A stretch of DNA of 64,000 nucleotides from Clostridium sp. BJN0001 (GTDB lineage: Bacteria > Bacillota > Clostridia > Clostridiales > Clostridiaceae): NCBI RefSeq assembly GCF_022869825.1, contig NZ_CP094971.1:373501-437500 (forward strand), given 5' to 3'. Within the stretch, counting starts at the first letter, position 1; every line of letters begins with the position of its first letter. The notes beneath the pieces were generated by a model, which was not told where the DNA came from, made no database searches, and saw only the letters and a program-made list of their open reading frames with translations. The position numbers and the translations under genes were made by a program. Positions 61,494 through 64,000 of this stretch are shown piece after piece.

Positions 61494-63590
61494 TTGAAAA
61501 TTAAAAGGAGACTCGTGTCATTTTTAGCTACAATTGTTTTATTTATGGGGTTAATACCCTCTATAAAAATAAGTGCTGCAGTAAAGTATGCGGATATAAA
61601 CATAATTTCAAGTACAAAAATTACAGCAGAAGACGCAGCTAAATGGGCAAAGTCTAAAAATGCTACAGATTCTTTTATAAGTCTTGCGGATATTTACTGG
61701 GAATATTATAAGTCTTGTGGAAATGTAAATCCTGCAATTGCTTATGTTCAGGCAGCTAAGGAAACTGGATATGGACGTTTTGGAGGAGTAATAAACGAAA
61801 CGTATAATAATCCATGTGGAATGAAGACAAGCTCAGGTGGAAATGATTATGATCCTAACGCTCATATGAAATTTAATTCATGGGATGAAGGTGTACAAGC
61901 ACATCTTGATCATCTTGCATTATATGCAGGTGCAACAGGATATCCTAAGTCAAATACATATGATCCAAGACATTTTGTAACTATAAAAGGAAGAGCTAAA
62001 ACAGTTAACGCTTTAGGTGGAAACTGGGCACCAAGCTCAACTTATGGTGAAGAAGTTAACAAAATGTATAATGATTTATTATCATATTCAGGATATACTC
62101 CTGAATATGCTGAAGATTATCAGGCAGAAGAAGATGAGGATAGTTCTTCAAGTTTAGATCCAGTAAAGCCAGATACGTCAAAACCAGAATCTTCCGATGC
62201 AGTAAAACCTTCAGAAGAAGACAATAAGACAGCTTCATCAAAAAATGTTGGCTGGAAAAATGTTGGAGGATATTGGTACTATTATACATCTCAGTCAAGT
62301 AAGGCGACTAGATGGCAGAAAATTGATAATAAATGGTACTTCTTTGATAATTCAGGTAAGATGATTACAGGATGGTTAAATTACGGTTCATGGTATTATC
62401 TTCAAAAAGACGGTTCAATGTTCACTGGTTTCGGTGATATAAATGGTGAAAAATATTATTTTGTATCTTCAGGAGAAATGAAAACCGGATGGCAGATGAT
62501 GGACAATAATTGGTATTATTTCTGTTCAAGTGGAGCAATGCTTACAGGTTGGATAAAGCCATATAATACATGGTACTACATGTTTGAAAATGGAACTATG
62601 GCAACAGGACTTCGTGAAATTAATGGACAGCAGTATTATCTTGATTCATCAGGTGCTATGGCAACAGGTTGGAAGATGCTTGATAGCAAATGGTATTTCT
62701 TTGATTCAAGCGGAGCTATGTACAAAAATGGATGGTTTATGTATGGACAATCATGGTATTACATCTATGATACAGGAATCATGGCAACAGGCTGGTTTAA
62801 TCAAAATGGAAACAAATACTATTTTAAAAATAGTGGAGAGATGGCAACAGGTTGGACAACTATAGGAGACTCTACATACTATTTTGATTATTCATCAGGA
62901 CATATGCTTAAAGATAGTGAAATTGATGGATGGATTATAGACAGCGAAGGAAAAAGAGAAGAAAGAGATCCAAGCTATGAAGGTAGAGGAGTAATAGTAG
63001 TTGATCCAGGACACAGTACTCCAATTGATGAAGGTGCAATTGCTACAATAAATGGTGTAACATATAATGAAAGAGAGCTTAATATGCAAGTTGCAATAAA
63101 ACTTAAATATGAGCTTGAAAGTAGAGGATACACTGTTTATATGACAAGAACTGCATTTGATACTGAAACAGTAAGTGTTTCTAATTCTCTTAGAAAGAGA
63201 GTAATGGTTGCAAATAATAATAGTGATGTTGATTTCTTTATAAGCATACATCACAATTCGGCTACAGCTGCAGCCCATGGTGTAGAAACATATTATTCAA
63301 GCTATACTCAGGATTCAGCGTTTGGTGGAAATTACGATTTTAATAGAATTGCAAAGAGTAGAGCTATGGCAACAGCGATAAATAATTCTTTAGCAGCGAA
63401 AACAGGAGCATATAATAGAGGAGCAAAAGATGCAAATTTATATGTATGTAGAAATACAAATGTTCCTTCAGTTTTAGTTGAATGTGGATTTATAACAAAT
63501 TGGTCAGATGCAACAAATTGTGCCGATTCGTCTTATCAGAATATTGAAGCACAGGCTATTGCAGATGCTATATCTCAAGGAATAAATTAA
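61494..63590 (+). CDS. Autolysin: glucosaminidase, cell-wall-binding repeats and Amidase_3 domain
   Basis: 698 residues from a TTG at 61494; GGGAGGG lies 11 bp upstream. The signal peptide ends near ISAAV. An N-terminal glucosaminidase domain (about 50-200) has the catalytic Glu in AAKETGYGRFGG and NNPCGMKTSSGGNDYD. A Ser/Pro/Asp linker leads to about eleven GW-x-WYY repeats (250-485). The C-terminal Amidase_3 domain (about 500-698) has VVDPGHSTPIDEGA, NERELNMQVAIKLKYELESR, FFISIHHNSATA and VLVECGFITNWSD. It cuts both the glycan (GlcNAc side) and the stem-peptide amide. It is a probable cell-separation enzyme. Confidence 0.9.
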   Translation: MKIKRRLVSFLATIVLFMGLIPSIKISAAVKYADINIISSTKITAEDAAKWAKSKNATDSFISLADIYWEYYKSCGNVNPAIAYVQAAKETGYGRFGGVINETYNNPCGMKTSSGGNDYDPNAHMKFNSWDEGVQAHLDHLALYAGATGYPKSNTYDPRHFVTIKGRAKTVNALGGNWAPSSTYGEEVNKMYNDLLSYSGYTPEYAEDYQAEEDEDSSSSLDPVKPDTSKPESSDAVKPSEEDNKTASSKNVGWKNVGGYWYYYTSQSSKATRWQKIDNKWYFFDNSGKMITGWLNYGSWYYLQKDGSMFTGFGDINGEKYYFVSSGEMKTGWQMMDNNWYYFCSSGAMLTGWIKPYNTWYYMFENGTMATGLREINGQQYYLDSSGAMATGWKMLDSKWYFFDSSGAMYKNGWFMYGQSWYYIYDTGIMATGWFNQNGNKYYFKNSGEMATGWTTIGDSTYYFDYSSGHMLKDSEIDGWIIDSEGKREERDPSYEGRGVIVVDPGHSTPIDEGAIATINGVTYNERELNMQVAIKLKYELESRGYTVYMTRTAFDTETVSVSNSLRKRVMVANNNSDVDFFISIHHNSATAAAHGVETYYSSYTQDSAFGGNYDFNRIAKSRAMATAINNSLAAKTGAYNRGAKDANLYVCRNTNVPSVLVECGFITNWSDATNCADSSYQNIEAQAIADAISQGIN

Positions 63591-63866
63591 CAAAGGACAA
63601 GTCAAATGACAAATGACAAATGACAAAGGACAAAGATGGATGTTTCTGCTCAAAGTAGCAGAAACTCCAAATTAAATGACAAAGAACAAATGACAAATGA
63701 CAAATCAGGATGTTTCTGCTAGATCGCAGAAACGTAGAATTTATTGAGCTTTCGCTTCAGGCGAAAGCTCTAATTTTTTGCGAGAATCGCAAAATATCAT
63801 AAAATGAAATTCCTTCGGAATTTTCACCACATTTGTCATTTGTCATTTAACACTTTGTCATTTAAT
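63590..63866 (+). repeat. Heptad-hairpin repeat, copy L
   Basis: Heptads (ATGACAA, AGGACAA), stem I (loop TCAAAGTA), heptads, stem I (loop TAGATC), stem II (loop TTCAG), stem III (TTTTTGCG AGAAT CGCAAAATA), stem IV (loop TTC), then inverted heptads. It starts in the stop codon region of the autolysin and ends in TTTGTCATTTAAT. TTGTCA at 63855-63860 is a possible -35 box. Confidence 0.85.
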
Positions 63867-63954
63867 ATGGTCGCTTTTTATATTTTCATTGAATAAGTTT
63901 TTTATATTAATTATAATGATTTTAATAGACATAAAAAATGAAGGGATGGTATTT

Positions 63955-64000
63955 ATGAATTTTTTTAGAAGATTTATGCAGGGACGTTATGGATTTGATG
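63955..64000 (+). CDS. Start of a truncated gene at the window edge
   Basis: ATG at 63955 behind GAAGGGATGGTATTT. Only 15 residues are visible (MNFFRRFMQGRYGFD), basic and aromatic, as at the start of a small membrane protein. Not recognised. It may be driven from a promoter using TTGTCA of repeat copy L and TATATT at 63879-63884 (18-bp spacing). Confidence 0.5.
   Translation, partial: MNFFRRFMQGRYGFD

Overview
The window is AT-rich, with strong Shine-Dalgarno sites, ATG/TTG/GTG starts and many secreted proteins carrying aromatic GW-x-YY cell-wall-binding repeats. This points to a low-GC Gram-positive of the Clostridium type (inference from gene content; no rRNA or tRNA gene was seen). Most of it is a cell-surface region: surface polysaccharide synthesis and export, an atypical dlt-like acylation operon, and eight secreted proteins with cell-wall-binding repeats.

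Layout. 1-7.7 kb: a partial IS110-type element, a four-helix-bundle gene, a PutP-type Na+/solute symporter and a HipA-like kinase, separated by copies of a complex intergenic repeat, one of which is split by an IS4-family element. 7.7-9.75 kb: a minus-strand group (sigma-like factor, DUF2922, DUF1659, YvrJ) and a divergent XRE regulator. 9.98-14.1 kb: two acidic surface proteins. 14.2-17.9 kb (minus): an O-antigen-ligase-type membrane protein and a polyprenyl-phosphate sugar-phosphate transferase. 18.0-35.4 kb: rfbA, rfbC, rfbB and rfbD for dTDP-L-rhamnose, ABC exporter permease and ATPase (Wzm/Wzt type), a methyltransferase with a coiled coil, glycosyltransferases, a GtrII/GtrB/GtrA set, another methyltransferase and metK. 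35.5-38.0 kb: a decayed gene and a second IS4-family element. 38.6-41.8 kb: two zinc-ribbon membrane proteins (one with a YARHG domain) and a lipoprotein amidase. 41.9-43.0 kb: an IS1595-like element. 43.1-47.9 kb: MBOAT, adenylation enzyme, carrier protein and DltD-like SGNH protein. 48.1-50.9 kb: a GH114-type hydrolase and an SDR-PelD-like fusion with a c-di-GMP I-site motif. 51.0-63.6 kb: six cell-wall-binding-repeat proteins, including a glucosaminidase-amidase autolysin. The last gene is cut by the right edge.

The most unusual structure is a dispersed repeat family. Full copies have a left array of 7-nt units (GACAAAT, GACAAAG or GACAATT types), four consecutive hairpins, then the same 7-nt units inverted. 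Arms covary between copies (for example GCG/CGC to GAG/CTC in stem III) and the 3-nt loop of stem IV differs in almost every copy, so folding is apparently conserved. Full copies read in the same direction as the gene upstream of them. Copies supply stop codons and C-terminal tails to neighbouring genes, apparently donate -35 boxes to two genes, abut start codons, and flank both four-helix-bundle genes. That gene family also contains Avd and the 23S intervening-sequence protein.

How the genes fit together (inference): a rhamnose-containing glycan is made on a lipid carrier, decorated by methyl and glucosyl-type groups, and exported by an ABC transporter. Wall polymers are acylated by the dlt-like operon, and wall-binding proteins coat the envelope.
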